Notes under the pieces: model-generated
Seen by the model: only the letters and a program-made list of their open reading frames with translations
Told to the model about the DNA's origin: nothing
Databases searched by the model: none
Position numbers and translations under genes: made by a program
Origin: Oerskovia jenensis
Lineage (GTDB): Bacteria; Actinomycetota; Actinomycetes; Actinomycetales; Cellulomonadaceae
DNA length: 64,000 bases
NCBI RefSeq assembly: GCF_016907235.1
Contig: NZ_JAFBBO010000001.1
Location: 2,666,001 to 2,730,000 of the forward strand
Direction of reading: 5' to 3'
Part shown: piece by piece, positions 13,446-21,330 of the stretch
How the letters are laid out: each line of letters opens with the position of its first letter
Numbering within the stretch: position 1 is the first letter of the stretch

Positions 13446-15329
13446 ATGGTTGTGCCCTCTACCTCCCCCCGCTCTCCTTCGGTCGCCCGAGCCTCCTCGG
13501 GTCCCGGAGCACATCGACCCACCTCTCACCGTGCCCCCCGACCCGCCCTCGTCGAGGACTCCGCCGAGCACCTGCTCCTGCACGCCGACGTCCTCGTGAT
13601 CGGTGGCGGCCCCGCCGCGACCTGGTCCGCGATCGCCGCGACCGAGCAGGGCGCGAGCGTCGTCCTGGTCGACAAGGGCTACTGCGGCACGAGCGGCGTC
13701 GCGGCGACGGCCGGCGTCGGGCACTGGCTCGTCCCGCCGGACGCCGAGCGCCGCGACGAGGAGATCACGCCGCGCGAGGAGCAGGGCGGCCACCTGACCG
13801 ACCGCGACTGGACCAACGACGTCCTCGACGAGGCCTGGTACCGCACCGCGCTCATCGAGGGCTGGGGGTACGAGCGCACGCGCCGCTCGCGCCCAGCAGG
13901 CACCGGTGCCCGCGGCGGAGCAGGCGGCCCCGCCCAGGCCCCGAACCCCTTCGCGCGCCGCCCCGGCGAGCGGTCCTTCTCGGGATCGTCGCCCGACTAC
14001 CTGCGCTTCCTGCGTGGCAAGGTCAAGAAGAACGGCGTCACGGTCCTCGACCACAGCCCCGCGCTCGAGCTCCTGGTCGACGGTGCGGGCGTCGTCTCGG
14101 GCGCCCAGGGCTACCAGCGCCAGACCGGGCGCCCGTGGCGCGTGGCGAGCGGCGCCGTCGTGCTCGCGACGGGTGGGACCACCTGGAAGTCGCACTCCCT
14201 GGGCGGCGACGTCAACACGGGCGAGGGCCACCTCATGGCCGCCGAGGTGGGCGCTCACCTGTCGAGCATGGAGTTCTCCAACTTCTACGGCATGGTCCCG
14301 TTCGGCACCTCGATGGACAAGAACGGCTTCTTCGTCACGGCCTCCTACTGGGACCACGAGGGCGTCCCCATCGCGTACGAGAACCTGCACAAGAGCCGCG
14401 CCGAGCTGCTCGGCGCCTCGCTGCGCGGCACGATCACGGCCCAGTTCACCCAGTTCCCGCCCGAGGTCCGCCCGACCCTGCGCGCGGCCATGCCCAACTT
14501 CTTCATGGTCACGGACAAGCTGGGCGTCGACCCGTTCACCGAGCGCTTCCCCATGGACTGGGTCCAGGAGGGCACGGTCCGCGGCACAGGCGGCATCCAC
14601 GTGCTCGACCGCGACGCCTGGACGGGCGTCCCGGGCCTGTACGCGGCGGGCGACGTCGCGGCGCGCGACCGCGTGGTCGGCGCCGCGACCGGCGCGGGCG
14701 GACCCAACCTGGCGTGGGCCGTCGCGTCGGGCACGTGGTCGGGCCGGGCCGCGGCCGCCCTGGCGACAGACCGCGGCCCGTCGTCCCGCAGCGTGCGCCT
14801 CGACCCCACGGGCACGCTGGGTCTGCGGCCCGACGGCGGCGCGCGGCCCGGACGGTCGGCCCCGGCCGACGCGTGGCGCGAGATCACGGCCGCGGTCCGT
14901 GACGAGATGCTGCCCATCGACAAGTCGGCCTTCCGTCATCACCACGGCCTCGTGCGCTCGCTCGACACGCTCGACGACCTGTGGGACCGCGCGGGCACCG
15001 AGCTCGTGCCCACCGACGCGCGCGGCCTCGACGCGATCCGCACGCGCGAGACCGCGGGCATGCTCGCGACGGCGCGCTGGGCCGACCGCACCGCGCTGCA
15101 CCGCACCGAGACCCGCGGCATGCACACCCGCACCGACTTCCCCGACACCGACCCGCAGCAGGCCCGGCGCCTGCTCACGGGCGGGCTGCGCGACCTGTGG
15201 GTCGTGCCGGACCCGGAGCCGCCCGTGACCGGGGACGCGGGGGCGCCCTACGCCGGCGCTCCAGGTCCGTCCCTCGCGGGAGCGCCGCACCCGACCACCC
15301 CACCGACCCGGACCGAGGAGGCGTCGTGA
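13446..15329 (+). CDS. FAD-dependent oxidoreductase (fumarate reductase/AprA-like flavoprotein)
   Basis: A 627-aa flavoprotein. ATG 13446 is preferred (weak GAAAG ahead); the frame stays open upstream only through the leader region. DVLVIGGGPAATWSAIAA (about 48-65) is the FAD Rossmann motif, CGTSGVAATAGVGHW the second conserved stretch, GAVVLATGGTTW the ATG motif and LYAAGDVAARDRVVGAATGA the C-terminal FAD-binding segment, all as in succinate dehydrogenase/fumarate reductase and APS reductase alpha subunits. It partners the 2[4Fe-4S] ferredoxin whose start overlaps its stop (GTGA), an AprAB-like pairing. In this operon a redox step on imported organosulfur, sulfite or a sulfur adduct is likely; the exact reaction is unknown. 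Confidence 0.85.
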   Translation: MVVPSTSPRSPSVARASSGPGAHRPTSHRAPRPALVEDSAEHLLLHADVLVIGGGPAATWSAIAATEQGASVVLVDKGYCGTSGVAATAGVGHWLVPPDAERRDEEITPREEQGGHLTDRDWTNDVLDEAWYRTALIEGWGYERTRRSRPAGTGARGGAGGPAQAPNPFARRPGERSFSGSSPDYLRFLRGKVKKNGVTVLDHSPALELLVDGAGVVSGAQGYQRQTGRPWRVASGAVVLATGGTTWKSHSLGGDVNTGEGHLMAAEVGAHLSSMEFSNFYGMVPFGTSMDKNGFFVTASYWDHEGVPIAYENLHKSRAELLGASLRGTITAQFTQFPPEVRPTLRAAMPNFFMVTDKLGVDPFTERFPMDWVQEGTVRGTGGIHVLDRDAWTGVPGLYAAGDVAARDRVVGAATGAGGPNLAWAVASGTWSGRAAAALATDRGPSSRSVRLDPTGTLGLRPDGGARPGRSAPADAWREITAAVRDEMLPIDKSAFRHHHGLVRSLDTLDDLWDRAGTELVPTDARGLDAIRTRETAGMLATARWADRTALHRTETRGMHTRTDFPDTDPQQARRLLTGGLRDLWVVPDPEPPVTGDAGAPYAGAPGPSLAGAPHPTTPPTRTEEAS

Positions 15330-15838
15330 TCGAGATCCTCAACGCCGCGCGCTGCACGTCGTGCGACATCTGCGTGCGCATCTGCCCCACCAACGTCTTC
15401 GAGGCGGTCGACGGCGGCGTGCCCACCATCGCGCGGCACTCCGACTGCCAGACCTGCTTCCAGTGCGAGGCGTACTGCCCCGAGGACGCGATCTTCGTGG
15501 CCCCCTCCCGGACGCCCGAGCCCGCCGGCTCGCCGTTCCTCGACGAGGCCGACCTGCTCGACCGCGACCTCCTGGGCCTGTACCGGGACCGGGTCGGGTG
15601 GCGGCGGGCACCGCGAGGACAGGGCGGCGACCAGGACACCGGGACGGTCGGCACGCCGGTCACCGCGCAGGGCGGCGAGCCCACCCCCGCGGTCCTCGCG
15701 TCCGACGTCGACTACCACCGCGCGGCCGCGCTCGCCCCGGCGGCACCCTCCCTCGACCGCGTCTCCGACGACCTCCTGTCCCACGACCGCACCCCGCCAG
15801 ACAGCATCCCGACCACCCCCCAAGGAGCCCCCTCATGA
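15326..15838 (+). CDS. 2[4Fe-4S] ferredoxin-like protein
   Basis: A 170-aa protein with GTG start overlapping the flavoprotein stop. Two cluster motifs are complete: C10-x2-C13-x2-C16-x3-C20-P and C41-x2-C44-x2-C47-x3-C51-P. The layout matches small AprB-type and bacterial-type ferredoxins in the first 60 residues; the remaining 110 are charged and low in secondary-structure signal, ending in a Pro-rich stretch. It probably feeds electrons to or takes them from the flavoprotein. Its stop overlaps the next start (ATGA), so its level is coupled to the transporter. Confidence 0.9.
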   Translation: MIEILNAARCTSCDICVRICPTNVFEAVDGGVPTIARHSDCQTCFQCEAYCPEDAIFVAPSRTPEPAGSPFLDEADLLDRDLLGLYRDRVGWRRAPRGQGGDQDTGTVGTPVTAQGGEPTPAVLASDVDYHRAAALAPAAPSLDRVSDDLLSHDRTPPDSIPTTPQGAPS

Positions 15839-16842
15839 GCCGGAACCGCACCCTCGCCGCCCTGGCGTCGCTCGCCCTCGTCGCCGCGCTCGCGGCCTGC
15901 TCCACGTCGGAGGCCGCGACGCAGTCGGGCGACGGGTCGAGCGCCGCCGCCGAGCTCGCGCCCCTGACCACGGGCGGACCGTGGAACGGCGTCGCGGGCA
16001 AGACGCCGGTCGCGACCGGGCCGTTCGGCTACGCGGCAGAGACCGGGATCGCGGACGAGATCCTCGCGAAGCACGGCTTCGCGTACGAGGGGTTCGTCGG
16101 GTTCAACAACGGGCCGCCCGTGGTCCAGGCCCTCCAGACGGGCGACATCCAGGTCGGCTTCATCGGCGACACCCCGGCGACGCAGGCCAAGGCGAGCGGC
16201 CTCGACGTCCCGGCGCTCGTCATCGCCAAGCCGTCCTCCGACATCTGGTTCCTCACCAAGGCCGGCGGCGTCACGACGATCGACCAGCTCGCGGGCAAGA
16301 AGGTCGGGCTCCAGTTCGGCTCCAACTTCGACAAGTACGGCCGTGCGGTCCTGGAACGGGCCGGTGTCCTCGAAGACGTCGAGCTCGTCAACCTCCTGTT
16401 CGCCGACGCCCTGCCCGCGCTCCAGCGTGGCGACATCGACGCCGTCCCGGTCCCCGCGACCACGGCCGGGATCTGGCGCCTGAAGAACGACTTCCCCGTC
16501 CTGTCCAAGGCCAGCGAGGACGACCCCGACCTGCTCGCGACCAACGTCTCGCTCACCTCGCGAGAGACCTACGACGCCAACCCGCAGCTCGCCGCCGCGG
16601 TCTGGGAGGTCACCGAGGCGGGCATCGCGAAGATCGAGGCCGACCACGACGCCTACGCCCAGTGGGTCTTCGAGGCCACGGGCTCGCCCGTCGAGGTCGT
16701 CAAGGAGGCCGAGCTCTGGCAGTACGGCACGCAGGCCATCGACCCCGACGGGCTCGAGACCGTCCAGTCGACGCTCGACTTCCTCGTCGGCTCGGGGGCT
16801 GCCCCGAAGGCGTTCGACGTCAGCACGTGGGGCGTCGAGTGA
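15835..16842 (+). CDS. ABC transporter substrate-binding lipoprotein (sulfonate/taurine type)
   Basis: A 335-aa protein with a lipoprotein signal: basic N-terminus, hydrophobic core and lipobox LAAC with Cys22 as the lipid anchor. The mature part is an SsuA/TauA-like two-lobed binding protein: GPFGYAAETGIADEILAKHG, VQALQTGDIQVGFIGDTPA, IDQLAGKKVGLQFGSNFDKY and DALPALQRGDIDAVPVP are standard family stretches. It captures an organosulfur (sulfonate-like) ligand outside the membrane for the permease and ATPase encoded next. The precise ligand cannot be deduced. Start chosen by the ATGA overlap. Confidence 0.88.
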   Translation: MSRNRTLAALASLALVAALAACSTSEAATQSGDGSSAAAELAPLTTGGPWNGVAGKTPVATGPFGYAAETGIADEILAKHGFAYEGFVGFNNGPPVVQALQTGDIQVGFIGDTPATQAKASGLDVPALVIAKPSSDIWFLTKAGGVTTIDQLAGKKVGLQFGSNFDKYGRAVLERAGVLEDVELVNLLFADALPALQRGDIDAVPVPATTAGIWRLKNDFPVLSKASEDDPDLLATNVSLTSRETYDANPQLAAAVWEVTEAGIAKIEADHDAYAQWVFEATGSPVEVVKEAELWQYGTQAIDPDGLETVQSTLDFLVGSGAAPKAFDVSTWGVE

Positions 16843-17744
16843 CCACCGGCACGACGACGCCGCGCACCGCTGCTCCCGCGTCCACCTCGGGCGTCGCGGC
16901 AGGCGCGGGCACGGTGCCGGCCACCTCCGGGGGCGCCGCCGGGGCGCGGACCGGTGCTGCGTCGTCGGGCAGGAGGACACGCTCGCCGCGCGACGGGCTG
17001 CTGCGCGCCTCGGTGCCCACCGCGATCCTCGCGGCCTGGTTCCTGGGCTCGGCCCAGGGCTGGATCGACGAGAAGCAGTTCCCCGCGCCCTGGCAGGTCG
17101 CCGACGCGTTCGCCACGCTCGTCAGCACGGGGGTGCTGTGGGAGAACCTGTCCGTCTCGCTCGGGCGCGTGGCCGTGGGCTTCGCGGTCGGCGGGCTGCT
17201 GGGGCTCACGCTCGGCGTCGTGGCGGGGCTGTTCCGCCTGGGCGACCAGCTCCTCGACCCCACGCTCCAGATGCTGCGCACCATCCCGTTCCTCGCGATC
17301 GCGCCGTTGCTCATCCTCTGGTTCGGGATCGACGAACGACCCAAGATCATCATCATCGCGGCCGCCGCGCTGTTCCCGCTCTACCTCAACACCCACAGCG
17401 GCGTGCGCAACGTCGACCGCAAGATCCTCGAGGCGGGCAAGGTGTTCGGGCTGCGCGGGCTCGGGCTCGTGCGGCACGTCATCCTGCCCGAGGCCATCCC
17501 CTCGGTCCTCGTCGGGCTGCGGGTGTCCCTGTCGGTGTCGCTGCTCGCGCTGATCGTCGCGGAGATGTCCAACGCGCCGCGCGGCATCGGGTTCCTCATG
17601 GTCTCCGCGCAGCAGTACTTCCAGATGGACGTGCTCGTGGTGTGCGTGCTGATCTACGCGGTGTGGGGGCTGTCGGTCGACCTCGTCGTGCGTAGCCTCG
17701 AACGCGTCCTGCTGCCCTACAAGCGACTCGGGAGAAAGTCATGA
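16839..17744 (+). CDS. ABC transporter permease (SsuC/TauC type)
   Basis: A 301-aa inner-membrane protein; GTG start overlaps the preceding stop (GTGA). The first 55 residues are Thr/Ala/Gly-rich and probably cytosolic. About six membrane spans follow, and the binding-protein-dependent permease EAA loop is seen as EAGKVFGLRGLGLVRHVILP near residue 205, the site that docks the ATPase. The conserved LRTIPFLAIAPLLILWFGI of sulfonate/nitrate permeases is also present. It forms the channel for the ligand bound by the upstream lipoprotein. Confidence 0.9.
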   Translation: MTTGTTTPRTAAPASTSGVAAGAGTVPATSGGAAGARTGAASSGRRTRSPRDGLLRASVPTAILAAWFLGSAQGWIDEKQFPAPWQVADAFATLVSTGVLWENLSVSLGRVAVGFAVGGLLGLTLGVVAGLFRLGDQLLDPTLQMLRTIPFLAIAPLLILWFGIDERPKIIIIAAAALFPLYLNTHSGVRNVDRKILEAGKVFGLRGLGLVRHVILPEAIPSVLVGLRVSLSVSLLALIVAEMSNAPRGIGFLMVSAQQYFQMDVLVVCVLIYAVWGLSVDLVVRSLERVLLPYKRLGRKS

Positions 17745-18481
17745 GCGCACCGACCGTGCCGGACCTCGCCGCACCGACCGTCCGGGTGCAGGACGTCGGG
17801 AAGTCGTACGGCGACCGGACCATCCTCGAGGACTTCTCGCTGACGCTGCGCCCCGGCGAGTTCGTCGCGCTGCTCGGCGCCAGCGGCTCCGGCAAGACGA
17901 CGCTGCTGCGCATCCTCGCCGGGCTCGAGAGCCACGACACCGGGACCGTCGAGGCCCCCGCCGAGCGGACCGTCGTGTTCCAGGAGCCGCGGCTCGTCGC
18001 GTCCAAGCGCGTCGGATCCAACGTGATCCTCGGGCAGCGGGCCACCCGCGACCGGCGCGCGGCAGCCTCGGCGGCGCTCGAGGAGGTGGGCCTCGGCGGG
18101 CGCGAGGCCGCGTGGCCCACGACCCTGTCCGGAGGAGAGGCGCAGCGCGTCGCGCTCGCCCGGGCGCTCGTGCGCAACCCCCGGCTGCTGCTGCTCGACG
18201 AGCCGTTCGCCGCGCTCGACGCCCTGACCCGCATCAAGATGCAGGCGCTCGTGGCCGAGCTGTGCCACGAGCACCAGCCCGCGGTGCTGCTCGTGACGCA
18301 CGACGTCGACGAGGCGATCCTGCTCGCCGACCGCGTGGCCGTGCTCCAGGACGGGAAGGTCGGGGTCGAGCTCGAGGTGCCGTTCGACCGGCCGCGGCGC
18401 CGAGGGGTCCCGGGGTTCGGGGACTTCCGGCGACGGCTGCTGCTCGAGCTGGGCGTCGAGGAGGCGATCGGGGCGGCGTGA
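17741..18481 (+). CDS. ABC transporter ATP-binding protein (SsuB/TauB type)
   Basis: A 246-aa ATPase with Walker A GASGSGKTT (about 46-54), Q-loop VVFQEPRLVASKR, signature LSGGEAQR, Walker B LLLLDEPFAALD and H-loop LLVTHDVDEA. It starts ATG 17741 in an ATGA overlap with the permease and is the last gene of the five-gene operon. It energises import of the sulfonate-like ligand. Its stop TGA abuts the first unit of the large inverted repeat array, which probably ends transcription. Confidence 0.93.
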   Translation: MSAPTVPDLAAPTVRVQDVGKSYGDRTILEDFSLTLRPGEFVALLGASGSGKTTLLRILAGLESHDTGTVEAPAERTVVFQEPRLVASKRVGSNVILGQRATRDRRAAASAALEEVGLGGREAAWPTTLSGGEAQRVALARALVRNPRLLLLDEPFAALDALTRIKMQALVAELCHEHQPAVLLVTHDVDEAILLADRVAVLQDGKVGVELEVPFDRPRRRGVPGFGDFRRRLLLELGVEEAIGAA

Positions 18482-18705
18482 GGGTGACGTGCCGGGTCGC
18501 CGAGGGCGACGGACAGGCCCGCCGAGGGTGACCGGGTAGCCCGCCGAGGGTGACGGTCGTGCCTGGCGAGGGTGACAGAGAGTCACCCTCAGCGGCCGAC
18601 TACGTCACCCTCGGCAGCTAGTGCGGTCACAGTCGGCGACATCGCCCGTGACCGTCGGCGGAACGGCACGTCACCCTCGGCAGTCGGGTGCGTCACCGTC
18701 GGCGG
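18480..18705. repeat. inverted GCCGAGGGTGACG repeat array (5 + 6 units)
   Basis: Five units in one orientation (for example CCCGCCGAGGGTGACGG near 18540) and six in the other (CGTCACCCTCGGCAG near 18603 and 18669, CGTCACCGTCGGCGG near 18691) fill the gap between the convergent ATPase and PfkB genes. The switch in orientation falls at about 18575-18580, where GAGGGTGAC and GTCACCCTC face each other. Spacing varies from 14 to 30 bp. The family also occurs at 13066-13183; a degenerate half-site GTGACCCTCGGCG is near 38177. Confidence 0.9.
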
Positions 18706-18713
18706 GCGGGACC

Positions 18714-19655
18714 TCAGTTCGTGAGCTCCGCACGCCACGGCGGGTTCGCCCCCGCGCGTGAGACCGTGATCGCGGCGGCCGCCACGCATCGGTCGAGCAC
18801 CGTGGTCAGCGTGTCCAGGTCGATCGCCCGGAGCGTTTCGCGCCTCGCCCCGCCCAGGAGGTCCTGCTCCCACAGCCCGTCGACGAGCGCGCCCATGAAG
18901 GTGTCGCCCGCGCCCACGGTGTCCACGACGTCGACCCGCGGTGCCTCGACCCGGACCTCGCCTGCCGCGCACACTGCGACGGCTCCCTCGCCGCCGAACG
19001 TCACGACGACGATCGCGGGACCCTGCTGGGTGCCGGCGGCCCCTGCCCACCGGCGGGCGATCTCCACGGGGTCCGCGCCCGGGTGCAACCACTCGACGTC
19101 CTCGTCGCTGACCTTGACGACGTCCGCGGCCGCGACGAGGGGCTCGATCCGGGTAAGCGCGGTCTCGGGGGTGCCCATGAGGCTGGGCCGAGCGTTCGGG
19201 TCGTAGGTGATGGTCGCGTGCTCGCGCGCTGCCAGGACCAGGGAGTGGACCGCGGTCGCGCCGGGTTCGAGGACTGCGGCGATCGACCCGGTGTGGACCG
19301 CGAGCGTCGAGTCGGTCGCTCCGGTGCCGGGGGCCAGGTCCCACGTGATCGCGAAGTCGTACGTCGCGGCCCCCGACCCGTCGAGGACCGCGCGCGCGAC
19401 GCTCGTGGCGGCGGCGCCGTCGGACCCGGTGGTGAGGGCGACGCCCGAGTCGGCGAGCCAGGCGCGGATCGTGTCGCCGCGCTCGTCGCGGCCGAGATGG
19501 GCCGCGAGCCGGACGTCGCGGCCGAGCCGGCCGAGGGTCAGCGCGACGTTGGCGGGGCTGCCGCCGGGGTGCTCGGCGGTCGTGCCGTCGGCACGTCGGA
19601 CCTCGTCGACGAGCGCCTCGCCGACGACGAGGACGTGCGGGGCGTGAGAGGGCAT
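18714..19655 (-). CDS. PfkB-family carbohydrate kinase (fructokinase-like)
   Basis: A 313-aa sugar kinase. ATG 19655 is chosen because homology (HVLVVGEALVDEVRR) begins there and GGAG precedes it; an in-frame start at 19724 would run into the operator. The family motifs are GGSPANVALTLGRLG (sugar binding, about 31-45) and DTVGAGDTFMGALVDGL (anion hole and catalytic Asp, about 237-253). It phosphorylates a sugar, most likely fructose or a related ketose, with ATP. The gene stands alone and is convergent with the ABC operon. An overlapping -35/LacI-type operator suggests sugar-controlled expression. Confidence 0.88.
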   Translation of the reverse strand: MPSHAPHVLVVGEALVDEVRRADGTTAEHPGGSPANVALTLGRLGRDVRLAAHLGRDERGDTIRAWLADSGVALTTGSDGAAATSVARAVLDGSGAATYDFAITWDLAPGTGATDSTLAVHTGSIAAVLEPGATAVHSLVLAAREHATITYDPNARPSLMGTPETALTRIEPLVAAADVVKVSDEDVEWLHPGADPVEIARRWAGAAGTQQGPAIVVVTFGGEGAVAVCAAGEVRVEAPRVDVVDTVGAGDTFMGALVDGLWEQDLLGGARRETLRAIDLDTLTTVLDRCVAAAAITVSRAGANPPWRAELTN

Positions 19656-19705
19656 CAGGGCTCCAGGCCGGTCGGGGGCGACGTCATCGTACGATCCTGC
19701 ACCGA

Positions 19706-19720
19706 TGACAGCGGTGTCAA
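19706..19720 (-). promoter_or_regulatory. PfkB promoter -35 with LacI-type operator
   Basis: TGACA-GCGG-TGTCA (19706-19719) closely resembles the TGACAGCGCTGTCA half-site pair bound by many actinobacterial LacI-family repressors. On the minus strand it overlaps a perfect TTGACA (19720-19715), so repressor binding would block the -35 element. A -10 is not clear (GATCGT at 18-bp spacing). No LacI gene is in the window. Confidence 0.55.
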
Positions 19721-19834
19721 CCATGGTGAGGCCAGGGATCTGTACGACACAGCCGGCGTGTGGGACCCTCCTTGCAACGCACCGACGCGCGACGGGAGCC
19801 CCCGCTGCGGACGGTGCCGACCAAGGGAAGTGCA

Positions 19835-19975
19835 GTGGACATCAAGCCCTGGCAGGTCGTGAACCTCGTCGTCGTCGTGGCGATCGTGGTCTTCGTGGTG
19901 ATCGTCGTCCGGGCGTTCCTCGGCGGCCTGCGCGGCGACGAGCGACGTCGTCACCGCCGGGCGCCCCGCCGCTGA
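19835..19975 (+). CDS. small single-span membrane protein (46 aa)
   Basis: GTG 19835 follows AGGGAAG at good spacing. The product begins VDIKPWQVVN, has one strongly hydrophobic span of about 23 residues (VVVVAIVVFVVIVVRAFLGG region) and ends with a basic tail rich in Arg and His (RGDERRRHRR). The positive tail predicts a cytosolic C-terminus. No family recognised; probably a small membrane-associated protein. It stands between the divergent PfkB promoter and the convergent exonuclease gene. Confidence 0.65.
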   Translation: MDIKPWQVVNLVVVVAIVVFVVIVVRAFLGGLRGDERRRHRRAPRR

Positions 19976-20004
19976 CGACCATCGCCGCGCAGCCGCACAG
20001 CCGT

Positions 20005-21060
20005 TCACCGCACCGACGCGAACGCCTCCAGGACCCGGTCCACGCTCGACCGCAACCCCCACCGCGCGGCGAGCTCGTCGAGGGCCGCAGCGTCCGCGGG
20101 CGCGGACGGGACGTCGTCGGGCACCGGGGGGATGGGTGCGTCGCGCGCGACCTGGACCACGAGCGGCGCGACGGCCAGGTAGTCCGCGGCCTCGGTGAGC
20201 CGGCGCCGCTGCGTGGGGCTCAGGCCCTTGTCGCCCTCGTCGCGAGCACGCAGGATGCGCGCGAGGTCGCCGTACCGGGCCAGCAGGCCCGCCGCGGTCT
20301 TCTCCCCGATGCCCGCGACGCCCGGCAGGCCGTCGCTCGGGTCGCCGCGCAGCGCGGCCATGTCGGCGTACGCCTGGCCCGATGACACGCCGTAGCGCTC
20401 GGCCAGGCGCTCCACGTCCACGACGTCGAGCTTCTTGAGGCCGCGCGCGGTGTACAGGACGCGCACGGGCACGTCGTCGTCGACGAGCTGGAACAGGTCC
20501 CGGTCGCCCGTGACGACCTCGACCGGCCCGGCGTCGGGTGACGCGGGCCCGACGGCGCCGCCCGCCCCGGGCTCCCCACCCGCCTCGCGCACGGCGCGCC
20601 GCCGGACCGACTCGCGCTCGACGAGCGTGCCGATCACGTCGTCCGCCTCGTAGCCGGGGCACCCGACCCGCGCGACGCCGAGGGCCGCGAGGATGTCGAC
20701 GATGATCGGGACCTGAGCGGTCAGGGCCTCGGGCACCTCCTCGATGCCCGTGGTGCCGGGGACCTCGGTCGCGACGCGGTGGGCCTTGTAGGACGGGATG
20801 GCGTCGACGCGGAACGCGGGCCGCCAGTCGTCGTCCCAGCAGGCCACGAGGCGCGCGGGCCGGCGCTCGGCCACGAGCACCGCGATGGTGTCGAGGAAGC
20901 CGCGCACCGCGTTGACGGGCGTGCCGTCCGGGGCCTTGACCGAGTCCGGGACGCCGAAGAACGCGCGGAAGTACTGCGACGCGGAGTCGAGGAGCAGCAG
21001 GCCGCCGCTGCCGGGGAGCTGGGTGTCGCGCAGGGGAGCGGGCGTCGCCGGGTCCGTCAT
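20005..21060 (-). CDS. 5'-3' exonuclease (PolA N-terminal domain family)
   Basis: A 351-aa stand-alone nuclease homologous to the N-terminal domain of DNA polymerase I. Start ATG 21060 has GGGGA ahead; another in-frame ATG lies 9 bp upstream. LLLLDSASQYFRAFFG opens the resolvase-like fold, VACWDDDWRPAFRVDAIPSYKAHR holds the arch and metal acids, PGYEADDVIGTLV and VVTGDRDLFQLV further metal-binding acids, and DGLPGVAGIGEKTAAGLLARYG the helix-3-turn-helix DNA-binding motif. A 25-residue Gly/Ala-rich insertion (about 147-171) is lineage-specific. Role: removal of RNA primers or flaps in DNA replication and repair. Confidence 0.9.
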   Translation of the reverse strand: MTDPATPAPLRDTQLPGSGGLLLLDSASQYFRAFFGVPDSVKAPDGTPVNAVRGFLDTIAVLVAERRPARLVACWDDDWRPAFRVDAIPSYKAHRVATEVPGTTGIEEVPEALTAQVPIIVDILAALGVARVGCPGYEADDVIGTLVERESVRRRAVREAGGEPGAGGAVGPASPDAGPVEVVTGDRDLFQLVDDDVPVRVLYTARGLKKLDVVDVERLAERYGVSSGQAYADMAALRGDPSDGLPGVAGIGEKTAAGLLARYGDLARILRARDEGDKGLSPTQRRRLTEAADYLAVAPLVVQVARDAPIPPVPDDVPSAPADAAALDELAARWGLRSSVDRVLEAFASVR

Positions 21061-21330
21061 GGTCCCCAACGTACCGGCGGCCTCCCACGCGAGCCGCTCG
21101 GGCGGTACGCCGGTTCCGCGCGTCGCCGCCCGGGCGGTGCGTCGCCGGGCCGCGCACCGCCTCGATCTGACGCCCTGACGAGGGACATGTCACATCCGAT
21201 TCGGGACCTTTGGCGGGGTTTTCCCGCAGGTCACGTGCCTAGGGTGGCAATTGCCCCGGGCATCTGGGCGGCTCGAACGGTGCCGCCTGTCAGGAACCCA
21301 GCGACCAACGAGAGAGGGCGTGGCGAGGAC

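Noticed and set aside
13066-18705. Repeat arrays considered as CRISPR
   Set aside because: Units are only 13-15 bp, imperfect, change orientation at the centre and lack uniform spacers; no cas gene is nearby.
18714-19724. Longer PfkB start at 19724
   Set aside because: The extra 23 residues lack homology and would place the start upstream of the promoter/operator.
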